Below are positions 27,164-34,366 of a stretch of DNA of 64,000 bases, in pieces. Below the pieces are notes generated by a model that made no database searches, had not been told where the DNA came from, and saw nothing but the letters and a program-made list of their open reading frames with translations. Origin of the DNA: Streptomyces atratus (GTDB lineage: Bacteria > Actinomycetota > Actinomycetes > Streptomycetales > Streptomycetaceae); contig NZ_BMRN01000023.1 of the NCBI RefSeq assembly GCF_014648655.1, positions 1 through 64,000 on the forward strand, given 5' to 3'. Made by a program: the position numbers and the translations under genes. Within the stretch, counting starts at the first letter, position 1, and each line of letters begins with the position of its first letter.

Positions 27164-27177
27164 GGGACCTTCAGCCC
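27164..27177. promoter_or_regulatory. DevR/OsdR-type box between the SulP and DoxX-like genes
   Basis: GGGACCTTCAGCCC, 100 bases upstream of the DoxX-like start and 133 upstream of the divergent SulP start. It also resembles the mycobacterial DosR box (GGGACT-WW-AGTCCC). Confidence 0.55.
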
Positions 27178-27276
27178 AACGGCCGCAGACCTTCGGCATC
27201 CGGCGGCGCGCGGCGCCCGCGACAAGAGTGAGGAGTGTCAGGACAAGGACCAGACATCCCCGAAGGGATCACCGCC

Positions 27277-27897
27277 ATGGCCGTGCACGAGCACCCTCAC
27301 CGGAGCCCAGGTTTCCACCTGTCCTACCGCAGAAACCGCACCGGCTCCGCGATCGCCGTGTCGGCACGCGCCGACACCCACGCCGTGGGGGCCCACGCCC
27401 TGGCGTCCCTGCGTCTGCTCACCGGTTTCGTCTTCCTGTGGGCGTTCCTGGACAAGACTTTCGGCTTCGGCTACGCGACCGAGTCCGGCAAGGGCTGGAT
27501 CGACGGCGGGTCGCCGACGAGGGGCTTCCTCGGTTCCGTTGCCGCCGGGCCGATGGAGTCGACGTTCCACTCGTGGGCCGGTGACGCCTGGGCGGACCGG
27601 CTGTTCATGATGGGCCTGCTCAGCATCGGCGTGGCCCTCATGGCCGGCGTGGCTCTGCGGCCGGCGGCGGTGGCGGGCACGGCGATGATGGCGTTGATGT
27701 GGATCGCCGAGTGGCCGCCGGCCAAGCACCTGTCGGACGGGTCGCCGAGCATGTCGACGAATCCCTTCGCCGACTACCACGTCATCTACGCGGTGGCTCT
27801 GATCGCCGTGGCGGCCGCGGGCGCGGGTGCCACCTGGGGCCTGGGCCGGCTGTGGGCGCGGCTCCCGATCGTCCGCGACCACACCTGGCTGCGCTGA
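27277..27897 (+). CDS. DoxX-like small membrane protein
   Basis: A 206-residue protein. ATG 27,277 follows GAAGGGA by 8 bases; an earlier GTG has no room for a ribosome site. Four membrane segments are visible, starting with ALASLRLLTGFVFLWAFLDK, which resembles the first DoxX helix, and ending in ALIAVAAAGAGATWGLGRLW. DoxX-like proteins take part in redox or thiol stress handling at the membrane. The family match is partial, so I name it with care. A terminator hairpin follows 8 bases after the stop. Confidence 0.75.
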   Translation: MAVHEHPHRSPGFHLSYRRNRTGSAIAVSARADTHAVGAHALASLRLLTGFVFLWAFLDKTFGFGYATESGKGWIDGGSPTRGFLGSVAAGPMESTFHSWAGDAWADRLFMMGLLSIGVALMAGVALRPAAVAGTAMMALMWIAEWPPAKHLSDGSPSMSTNPFADYHVIYAVALIAVAAAGAGATWGLGRLWARLPIVRDHTWLR

Positions 27898-27905
27898 AAG
27901 CCAAC

Positions 27906-27940
27906 GGTGCGACGGCCGCTTGTTCGGGGACCGTCGCACC
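27906..27940 (+). terminator. Hairpin terminator after the DoxX-like gene
   Basis: GGTGCGACGG (27,906-27,915) pairs perfectly with CCGTCGCACC (27,931-27,940) around a 15-base loop. Confidence 0.7.
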
Positions 27941-27951
27941 AAGCACTGCAC

Positions 27952-27985
27952 AGGACCATCGGCCGGGCTGAAGGACCAGTGGCCC
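27952..27985. promoter_or_regulatory. Two tandem DevR/OsdR-type boxes upstream of the stress-protein gene
   Basis: AGGACCATCGGCCG (27,952-27,965) and AGGACCAGTGGCCC (27,972-27,985) are spaced 20 bases start to start, two helical turns, and lie 75-108 bases before the universal stress protein start. Paired sites at about this spacing are common in DosR-controlled promoters. Confidence 0.6.
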
Positions 27986-28019
27986 CTGCCTCGAAAGACC
28001 CCCTGAACACGATGCTGGA

Positions 28020-28043
28020 ATCGGGTCCCTTCGGGTCCCCGAT
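28020..28043 (+). promoter_or_regulatory. 5'-leader hairpin just before the stress-protein ribosome site
   Basis: ATCGGG (28,020-28,025) pairs with CCCGAT (28,038-28,043), with an inner CCC-TTC-GGG stem. It ends 2 bases before the AGGAGG ribosome site (28,046-28,051) and could affect mRNA stability or initiation. Confidence 0.35.
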
Positions 28044-28059
28044 CCAGGAGGTGGAGATC

Positions 28060-28965
28060 ATGTCCCGTACCATTACCGTAGGTTTCGACGGCTCGCCCGA
28101 GAGCCGGGCCGCCGCCGAATGGGCTGCCCGCGAGGCGAAGCTGCGCGGACTACCGGTGAGGCTCGTCCAGGTCTGGGAACCGGTACCGGAGCCCATGGCC
28201 CAGGCCCCGCTCCTCGGCGTCGAGACCCGTCAGCACTGGACCGAGAGGGTGCCGCGCCAGGCCGCCGAAGGGCTGCGGCTGCGCCACCCCGGCGTCGAGG
28301 TGACCACCGAACACGTCAGCGGACGGGCCGCCGAGGCCTTGGCCCGCGCCGCGCAGGACGCCGAACTGCTCGTCCTCGGCTCTCGCGGCCTGGGCGGACT
28401 CGGCGGCTTCCTGGTCGGCTCGGTCGGCCTCGCAGCCGTGGCGTCCACCGAGCGACCCGTTGTCCTGGTCCGCGCCGGAGAGCAGGCCACCGACGAGCAC
28501 GAGATGGACAAGGCCGGCATCCCGTCCACCGCCGCCCCCTTCCGCCCCGTCGTCCTCGGACTCGACGTCGGCAGCCCCGACGAGGCGCTGATCGGGTTCG
28601 CCTTCGACGCCGCCACGCGCCGGAACGTGCCGCTGCACGTCGTGCACGGCTGGAACCCGCCGCCCTACTACGCCTACGGCATGGCCCTGGAGGCCGCGGT
28701 CCAGCGGGAGCTGGCGGGGGTCGAATCCACTGTCCTGACCGAGGAACTGCGCCCCTGGCGGCAGAAGTTCCCCGACGTCGAGGTCGTGGCGGAGTCCCGC
28801 TACGGCAGCCCGTCCAACCTCCTGATCGACGCCTCTCGAGAGGCCTCTCTGGTCGTCGTCGGCCGACGCATCCGCCGCTCCTCCGTCGGCGCCCACATCG
28901 GCACCGTCACCCACGCCGTCCTGCATCACGCCACCGCCCCCGTCGCCGTCGTCGCACACGACTGA
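28060..28965 (+). CDS. Tandem universal stress protein
   Basis: A 301-residue protein made of two USP domains (residues about 1-145 and 160-301). Domain 1 starts TITVGFDGSPESRAAAEWA and has the ATP-binding motif GSRGLGGLGGFLVGSVG. Domain 2 starts VVLGLDVGSPDEALIGFAF and its motif is degenerate (GRRIRRSSVGAHIGTVTHA). ATG 28,060 follows AGGAGG by 8 bases. Tandem USPs are hallmark DosR-regulon products in mycobacteria. It is followed 29 bases later by the alcohol dehydrogenase gene, likely one operon. Confidence 0.95.
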   Translation: MSRTITVGFDGSPESRAAAEWAAREAKLRGLPVRLVQVWEPVPEPMAQAPLLGVETRQHWTERVPRQAAEGLRLRHPGVEVTTEHVSGRAAEALARAAQDAELLVLGSRGLGGLGGFLVGSVGLAAVASTERPVVLVRAGEQATDEHEMDKAGIPSTAAPFRPVVLGLDVGSPDEALIGFAFDAATRRNVPLHVVHGWNPPPYYAYGMALEAAVQRELAGVESTVLTEELRPWRQKFPDVEVVAESRYGSPSNLLIDASREASLVVVGRRIRRSSVGAHIGTVTHAVLHHATAPVAVVAHD

Positions 28966-28994
28966 CGCGCCACTGCAGAAAGAGAGAAGAGACC

Positions 28995-30017
28995 ATGAAG
29001 GCAGCAGTCGTACGAGCCTTCGGCGAGCCCCTGGTCATCGAGGAGCGCCCCGACCCCGAGCCCGGTCCCGGCCAGGTCCGCGTCCGTGTCGAGGCCTCCG
29101 GGCTGTGCCACACCGACATTCACGCCGCGCACGGTGACTGGCCCGTCAAGCCCACCCCGCCGTTCGTCCCCGGCCACGAGGGCGTCGGCCTCGTCGAGAA
29201 GCTCGGTGAGGGCGTCACGCATCTGAGCGCCGGTCAGCGGGTTGCCGTGCCGTGGCTGGGCCGGGCGTGCGGGCGGTGCGAGCACTGCCTGTCCGGCTGG
29301 GAGACGCTGTGCGAGCAGCAGGTCAACACCGGTTTCGGCTGCGACGGAGGGTACGCCGAGAAGATGCTGGCCTGGGCCGACTTCGCCCAGCCTGTGCCCG
29401 AGGGCGTCACCGCCTTCGAGGCCGCCCCGCTGGCCTGCGCCGGCGTCACCTCCTACAAGGCTCTGAAGGTCGCCGACGTCAAGCCCGCGCAGTTGGTCGC
29501 GATCTCCGGCGTCGGTGGCCTGGGCCACCTCGCCCTGCAGTACGCCAAGATCGCAGGCGCTACGGTCGCCGCGATCGACGTCACCGACGACAAGCTCCAG
29601 CTCGCCACCGAGCTCGGCGCCGACATCGTCATTGACGCCCGCAAGCAGGATGCCGGCAAGGAGCTGAAGGAGCACGGCGGTGCCCACGCGGCGATCGCCC
29701 TCGCGGTGAACCCGGCCGCGTTCGAGGCCGTCAACTCCGGTCTGCGGCGCGGCGGCAAGCTCGTGATGGTGGCCCTGCCCGCACACGGCACCATCCAGGT
29801 CCCCATCTTCGACACCGTCCTGAACGGCACCTCGGTGATCGGCTCCATCGTCGGCACACGACAGGACCTCGCCGAGGTCTTCCAGCTCCACGCGGCCGGC
29901 CGTACGAAGGTCATCTACGAGACCCGTCCGCTCGCCTCCGTGAACGAGTCGATCGACGCGGTGTTGCGCGGCGAGATCAAGGCCCGGGTCGTCTTCGACC
30001 TCGGCGCGGGACGGTGA
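28995..30017 (+). CDS. Zinc-dependent alcohol dehydrogenase (AdhP/AdhA type)
   Basis: A 340-residue medium-chain dehydrogenase. The catalytic zinc ligands are visible in SGLCHTDIHA (Cys) and PGHEGVG (His-Glu); the structural zinc site is the cysteine cluster RACGRCEHCLSGWETLC. The NAD-binding motif is SGVGGLGHLALQYAK. It should interconvert ethanol and acetaldehyde or similar, using NAD(H), a sensible sink for reducing power under low oxygen. It is co-transcribed with the stress-protein gene. Confidence 0.95.
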   Translation: MKAAVVRAFGEPLVIEERPDPEPGPGQVRVRVEASGLCHTDIHAAHGDWPVKPTPPFVPGHEGVGLVEKLGEGVTHLSAGQRVAVPWLGRACGRCEHCLSGWETLCEQQVNTGFGCDGGYAEKMLAWADFAQPVPEGVTAFEAAPLACAGVTSYKALKVADVKPAQLVAISGVGGLGHLALQYAKIAGATVAAIDVTDDKLQLATELGADIVIDARKQDAGKELKEHGGAHAAIALAVNPAAFEAVNSGLRRGGKLVMVALPAHGTIQVPIFDTVLNGTSVIGSIVGTRQDLAEVFQLHAAGRTKVIYETRPLASVNESIDAVLRGEIKARVVFDLGAGR

Positions 30018-30022
30018 GGACG

Positions 30023-30352
30023 ATGGACCTCCCGATCGTCGTCGGTGTCGACGGCTCGGAGCCCAGCACGCGGGCCGTCGGCCGGGCGGCCGACGAGCCA
30101 CCCTGCGAGGCGCGTCACTACGGCTCCAGGGGCCGGGGCACCGACGTGTCCGGCCTCGAGCCGCTGCTGCGCCCGGAGGTCGTTGCCGTCGTCGGAGCTG
30201 GACGCAAACCCGGCTCGGTCGGTCGGGCGATCCTGCACCACCTGAAGGCGGGCGGATGCACGCGCCGCATTTTCGCGGTGAACCCGAACTCCAGCCACAT
30301 CCTCGGCGTGCCGTCCTATCCGTCCGACAGCGCCCTGCCCAGGACCCCCGAC
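30023..30352 (+). pseudogene. Fused remnants: universal stress protein start and acyl-CoA synthetase CoA-binding domain
   Basis: Codons 1-25 (MDLPIVVGVDGSEPSTRAVG onward) are the start of another universal stress protein. Without a stop the frame passes into GLEPLLRPEVVAVVGAGRKP, GSVGRAILHHLKAGG and IFAVNPNSSHILGVPSYPS, which is the CoA-binding domain of NDP-forming acetate-CoA ligase / Pat-type proteins. Neither domain is complete. The piece ends where CBS sequence begins in another frame. It is 6 bases downstream of the alcohol dehydrogenase stop. Confidence 0.78.
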
Positions 30353-30648
30353 TGCTCGCCGACCACGACATCAGCGGACTGCCGGTGGTCGACGAGGACG
30401 AGAAGGTCATCGGCGTCATCTCCGAGACCGACTTGATGGCCCGGCAAGCGGAGACACCCGACCCGTACGAGCCGAAGAATCGCATCCGGTTCGCGGCACC
30501 GACGCGAAGCGCCAGGCGGCAGGGCGTGAGGGCGACGGCTCGCACCGCCGGTCAGCTGATGACCGAACCACCCGTCACCGTGCACGCCGAGGACACCGTC
30601 GTCGAGGCCGCCCGGACCATGGTCCACAGGCGCATCGGGAGGCTCCCG
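30353..30648 (+). pseudogene. Fragment of a CBS-domain protein
   Basis: The frame reads LLADHDISGLPVVDEDEKVI then GVISETDLMARQ, the second half of a CBS domain, followed by GQLMTEPPVTVHAEDTVVEA and ARTMVHRRIGRLP, the first half of another. The start and the end of the gene are missing. CBS proteins like this one belong to the same stress regulon, and the fragment is paralogous to, but distinct from, the intact CBS-BON gene at 22.5 kb. Confidence 0.78.
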
Positions 30649-31443
30649 CACCGCTGGCTCACCGCGCTCGTCGACGCCCTGCGCGCCGCGTCCACCCCGG
30701 CGAGCGCGGCGGCCGACGACCGCGACCCGCGGGAGCTGGACACCGCTGCCGCGCAGGACCTGTTGCGCCAGGTGGCCGGCTTCGGGCAGCCCGCCCCGCT
30801 GTTCGTGATCACTGGCGGTGACCCGTTCCAGCGCCCCGACCTGACCGACCTCATCGCGCACGGCAGGAAAGTCGGGGTCCGGGTTGCTGTCTCCCCCTCT
30901 GGCACCCCGACGCTCACCGATGAGCGATTGCGCGCCGTGCACGCTGCGGGCGCGTCCGGGCTCTCGCTCCGCCTGGACGGCTCCACCGCCGAACTGCACG
31001 ACGCCTTCCGCGGGGTGCCCGGGGTGTTCCGCTGGACCCTGGACGCCTGGGACACAGCGCGTTGCCTCGGCATGAAGGTGCAGATCAACACGACGGTCGC
31101 CCGGCACAACCTGTACGACCTCCCCGACATCGTCCGCCTGGTCGCCGAGCACGGGGCGATGCTGTGGAGTGCCTTCTTCCTGGTGCCCACCGGCCGCGGC
31201 CGCACCCTCGGCGCACTGACCCCCGCCGAGGTCGAGGACGTCCTCAACTTCGTCCACGACGTCGGCCTGGCGGTGCCCGCCAAGACCACCGAAGCCCACC
31301 ACTTCCGCCGCGTCGCCCTGCAGCGCCAAGTGCTCGCGAACAGCGGCGACGACCACGTGGCCGTGCTCGGACTCGGGCCGCTGTACCGGGAACTGCGCAA
31401 GCGATCGGCCGAGTTGGGCCTTGACGCCGGAACGCGCCGGGTG
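30649..31443 (+). pseudogene. Fragment of a radical SAM/SPASM protein lacking its iron-sulfur N-terminus
   Basis: From about 30,713 the frame reads DRDPRELDTAAAQDLLRQ, LFVITGGDPFQRPDLTDLI, LSLRLDGSTAELHDAF, KVQINTTVARHNLYDLPDIV and FFLVPTGRGRTLGALT. This is the core of a radical SAM/SPASM maturase-type protein. The N-terminal CxxxCxxC cluster motif is absent, replaced by the CBS fragment in the same open frame, and the C-terminal SPASM region is gone. It cannot bind the radical SAM cluster. Open frame length alone would make it look like a 417-residue gene. Confidence 0.8.
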
Positions 31444-31591
31444 CGGCGTCCGCCGCCTGATGCTCGCCGCGGGCGGCCACGGCATCGCCCACGCCAAGGG
31501 CCACTTTGAACCTGCCCGGATCCTGGCGGTCGCCTCCCTCGTCGGCTCGCTCGGCGTCGTCCTGCCGGCCACCGCCCTGCCCGCCACCTGA
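31444..31591 (+). pseudogene. C-terminal tail of an unidentified membrane protein
   Basis: In a different frame from the radical SAM piece, the sequence reads GVRRLMLAAGGHGIAHAKGH then FEPARILAVASLVGSLG, ending LPATALPAT and a stop at 31,589-31,591. It has a coding-like pattern and one hydrophobic segment. I do not recognise the family. It is the fifth fragment in the chain that starts at 30,023. Confidence 0.5.
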
Positions 31592-31624
31592 CCCGTGGCC
31601 ACGACGAAGAGAAGAGGAGACATC

Positions 31625-32644
31625 ATGCGTACCCGAGCCCCGCTGGACGCCGCCACCGTGGAGTCGCTCCTGACGGCGGCCGTGGCAGCCCCGTCGATCC
31701 ACAACACACAGCCCTGGCGCTTCCGCCTGGATCCCGACAGCCAGGCATTGGAGGTCCGTTCGGCGCCGGAGCGAACACTGCCGCTGACCGACCCGATGCA
31801 CCGCGCCCAGTATCTGTCCGTGGGCGCCGCGGTCTTCAACCTCCGGCTCGCCGCCGTCCACCAGGGCCGGCGGCCGGAGGTGAGACTGCTGCCGGATCCG
31901 CACGAACCAGGGCTGCTGGCCACCGTACGACTGACCGGTCGACTCGGCGCGGACGACCAGCCGTCGGACCCTGGCCTCTATGAGGCCATCGCGCGGCGGC
32001 ACACCAGCCGGATGCCGTTCACCGGCCGACCGGTGCCTGAGCCGATCGTGGCGGAGATGACGGCGGCCGCGTGCGCCGCCGGCGCACGCCTGCACGTGCC
32101 GGACATCGCCGGAACACGGAAGCTGCTGCGTGTGACCGCCGCAGCCGAAGCACGCAACCACGCTCACCCGGAGCGCACCGCCGAAACCCGAACCTGGATC
32201 ACCGCCCCGGGAGCAGACACCCGCTACGGGATGCCCGTCACCGCCCTCGGGCCGCCCGACGCGGCCGCGCGGATGCCGGTGCGGGACTTCACCGGTGCGC
32301 TGCCCGCCTTCCGTCTGCCCGCCCTCTGGTTCGAACGCCACGTTCAGATGGCCCTGCTGTGGATGTCCCACGACCGGCGGGAGGATTGGCTGCGGGCGGG
32401 CCAGGCCCTGCAGTACGTCCTGCTCACGGCCACCGCCCACGGGCTGCGCACGTCACTCCTGTACCAGGCCATGGAATGGCCCGACCTGCGGGCGGCGACG
32501 GCCCTCCCGGGACACAAGCGGTGCCATCCGCACATGCTGATCAGATTCGGCTACGGACCGGACGGCGGCCGCACCCCGCGAGCGCCCGGGCACTGCGCTG
32601 TTCGTCCCGCAGCACCGCCCGCAACCGCTACCGGAACGAGCTGA
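31625..32644 (+). CDS. Acg/nitroreductase-like FMN-binding protein
   Basis: A 339-residue protein starting at ATG 31,625 (AGAGGAGA 6 bases upstream). Family text includes AAVAAPSIHNTQPWRFR near the start, RRHTSRMPFTGRPVPEPIV in the middle and a duplicated nitroreductase fold, as in mycobacterial Acg and Rv3131, which are DosR-controlled. These proteins bind flavin but may sequester rather than turn over substrate. The last 25 residues are Pro/Thr/Ala-rich and differ from the usual ending, so a 3' frameshift is possible. A decayed duplicate of its middle part lies at 32,866. Confidence 0.88.
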   Translation: MRTRAPLDAATVESLLTAAVAAPSIHNTQPWRFRLDPDSQALEVRSAPERTLPLTDPMHRAQYLSVGAAVFNLRLAAVHQGRRPEVRLLPDPHEPGLLATVRLTGRLGADDQPSDPGLYEAIARRHTSRMPFTGRPVPEPIVAEMTAAACAAGARLHVPDIAGTRKLLRVTAAAEARNHAHPERTAETRTWITAPGADTRYGMPVTALGPPDAAARMPVRDFTGALPAFRLPALWFERHVQMALLWMSHDRREDWLRAGQALQYVLLTATAHGLRTSLLYQAMEWPDLRAATALPGHKRCHPHMLIRFGYGPDGGRTPRAPGHCAVRPAAPPATATGTS

Positions 32645-32719
32645 GGACGCGGTCTTTTCCGGCGCCGTCCAAGGAACACGGCGGACAGGGCCGCAGCTGT
32701 CCGCCGCAAGGACGGCCCG

Positions 32720-32800
32720 TCAGCCTGCGCCGCAGGCAGCCCCGAGCTCGCGCCGGGTGACGAGCTCCGCCTCGATCCGTAAGAACATGGTGTCCGCTGC
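32720..32800 (-). pseudogene. C-terminal remnant of a PPOX-family gene
   Basis: The minus frame reads ADTMFLRIEAELVTRRELG and then AACGAG and a stop. It is clearly paralogous to the end of the intact gene at 33,157 (RDAVFVRIESEMVTGRELRG), with matching DNA over about 60 bases. Upstream sequence is lost. Confidence 0.75.
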
Positions 32801-32865
32801 TGTTGCCCAGGGGCGCGGACTGTCCGTGACAGCCGTTTCGCGCTCCGCCGCCAGACCGTTCAGAC

Positions 32866-33020
32866 CGTGGCGCTACCGGTGATGATCACAGCCATGGGTC
32901 CGCGGGAAGCATCCGGGCGGACACCGGTGCGGGACTCACCGGTGCGCTACCCGCGCCACGGATGTCCGCCCTGCGCTTCGAACGCCATGCCCAGGTGGCC
33001 TGCTGCGGACGTCCCACGAC
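32866..33020 (+). pseudogene. Remnant of a duplicated nitroreductase-like gene
   Basis: DNA here aligns over about 150 bases with 32,230-32,385 of the intact nitroreductase-like gene, sharing GCCGGTGCGGGACT-type text, the TTCGAACGCCA segment and GTCCCACGACC. Small insertions and deletions break the frame several times. With the PPOX remnant at 32,720 it indicates an old duplication of the nitroreductase/PPOX pair. Confidence 0.7.
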
Positions 33021-33156
33021 CTGGTTCCCTCACAGGGCCGCAGTCGGCGGTCGGTCATATGGGTACCGGGCCGACGGAGTGACTCCGCGCCGCCGGCACC
33101 CGCCTGTGTCCGCGCGGCCGGAGTCAGCGCCCGCGGTCGCTGCGGGCTGCGCCTCA

Positions 33157-33576
33157 CTACGTGCCAAGCGCTCCCCTGAGCTCGCGTCCGGTGACCATCT
33201 CGGACTCGATCCGTACGAACACCGCGTCCCGCAGGGGCATCCAGGAGCTGGGGCCGGTCTGCGACAGCCGCTCGTGCTCAGCGGGATCGGTCAACACGGT
33301 GGCCCGTCCGGTGACGACCACGCTCCAGCCGGACCGGGTTGCCGCGTCGAACTCGTCCGCCTCGAAGGCGACTACGACGCCGTCGATGGCGTGTACGAGG
33401 TCCGAGTCCGGCGATGTGCACAGCAGGACGGAGGCGTCCGTGTCCAGGGAGAAGTTGATGGGGAGGACCGCGGGCAGTGCCTGTCGGGTGTAGACCACAC
33501 GGCCGACCGGCACCTTGGCCAGGAGGCGCAGGCACTCCTGCCGGTCGAGGGCGCGAAAGGCGTCGTTCGGGGACAT
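33157..33576 (-). CDS. Pyridoxamine 5'-phosphate oxidase-family (PPOX) FMN-binding protein
   Basis: A 139-residue split-barrel protein. ATG 33,576 follows GGAGG by 8 bases. Recognisable text: ECLRLLAKVPVGRVVYTRQALPAVLPINF, SVLLCTSPDSDLVHAIDG, VAFEADEFDA and GWSVVVTGRA. The fold binds FMN, F420 or heme and reduces small molecules; members are frequent in DosR-type clusters. A perfect palindromic DevR-type box lies 36 bases upstream of the start. Confidence 0.9.
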   Translation of the reverse strand: MSPNDAFRALDRQECLRLLAKVPVGRVVYTRQALPAVLPINFSLDTDASVLLCTSPDSDLVHAIDGVVVAFEADEFDAATRSGWSVVVTGRATVLTDPAEHERLSQTGPSSWMPLRDAVFVRIESEMVTGRELRGALGT

Positions 33577-33611
33577 CAGGTCATCCTCCCTGTGGGCGCC
33601 GGGAAGGGGGT

Positions 33612-33627
33612 AGGGCCGGTCGGCCCT
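33612..33627. promoter_or_regulatory. Palindromic DevR/OsdR-type box upstream of the PPOX gene
   Basis: AGGGCCGGTCGGCCCT has perfect 7-base arms around GT. It is the reverse complement of the core of the devR box at 24,001 and lies 36 bases before the PPOX start. Confidence 0.6.
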
Positions 33628-33757
33628 CTTTTGTTGTGTCCCGGCAGGAGCGGGGTGCGGCCGCGCGGCCTCAGGAGTCGCGCGGGCGATCCGGAGCACG
33701 GATCCGAGGAGGTGCGGGCGGTCGGATCCGACCTTGAGGGCCCTTTGCCCGGCCGTA

Positions 33758-33771
33758 GGGACCCATGGCCC
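33758..33771. promoter_or_regulatory. DevR/OsdR-type box upstream of the NarK remnant
   Basis: GGGACCCATGGCCC, 125 bases before the start of the truncated nitrate/nitrite transporter gene, suggesting that gene was once part of the regulon. Confidence 0.5.
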
Positions 33772-33895
33772 ATGCCGCTCGGGCGTCCGGATGCGGACAG
33801 TGGCTGCGAGGCGTCCGATCTGTGGGGCAGCGAACCTGTGGTTCCCATGCGCCCCCGCGCCACCGAACCAACGGGAGAGGGAAGGGGCGGACAAC

Positions 33896-34122
33896 ATGAA
33901 CCAGCCGACGACGACGGAGAGCGAGAGGCCGGCCTCGGGCGCGGCCGGTGCCCGGCCAGGCATGGCTGATGCCGGCCCTGGCCACCATCGGTTTCGCCGT
34001 CAACTTCTGGGCATGGGCGCTGCTCAGCCCGCTCGGTCCGCGCTTCAAGGACTCCCTCGACCGGTCTTCGTTCCACCAGTCGCTGCTGGTGGCGCTGCCG
34101 GTCGTGGCCGGCTCCCTGGGCC
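33896..34122 (+). pseudogene. Truncated NarK-type nitrate/nitrite transporter (MFS), N-terminus only
   Basis: The start MNQPTTTESERPASGAAGAR is in one frame; after a 1-base shift near 33,960 the text continues LMPALATIGFAVNFWAWALL, SPLGPRFKDSLDRSSFHQSL and LVALPVVAGSLGR, the first two membrane segments of NarK-like transporters. All later segments are missing. Sequence from 34,123 to 34,366 shows short fragments I cannot assign. Loss of nitrate import would matter for anaerobic respiration in this regulon. Confidence 0.8.
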
Positions 34123-34366
34123 GCAGGCGGCCGGCAGGCGGACGACTTCTACCGGGACCGCTGATTGCACGGCAAGGTGGTGCGCCCGTTCGTGGTCCCC
34201 CGGGTACTGAAGTGTCGCGGGCTCTTTTCCGAACCGCAGGCTCGCGATGAGCTCCACGAACCCTGCGCTCCAAACCGGGGACATCAGTTCTCATCACCGA
34301 CATTGATCACGCGGAACCGAGGCAGGTGATTCCTGAACTCACGTCGAAGCGACATCCACGGAAAAG

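Noticed and set aside
27235-27276. An earlier GTG start for the DoxX-like gene
   Set aside because: The GAGGAG before it is directly adjacent to the start codon, leaving no room for initiation; ATG 27,277 has proper spacing.
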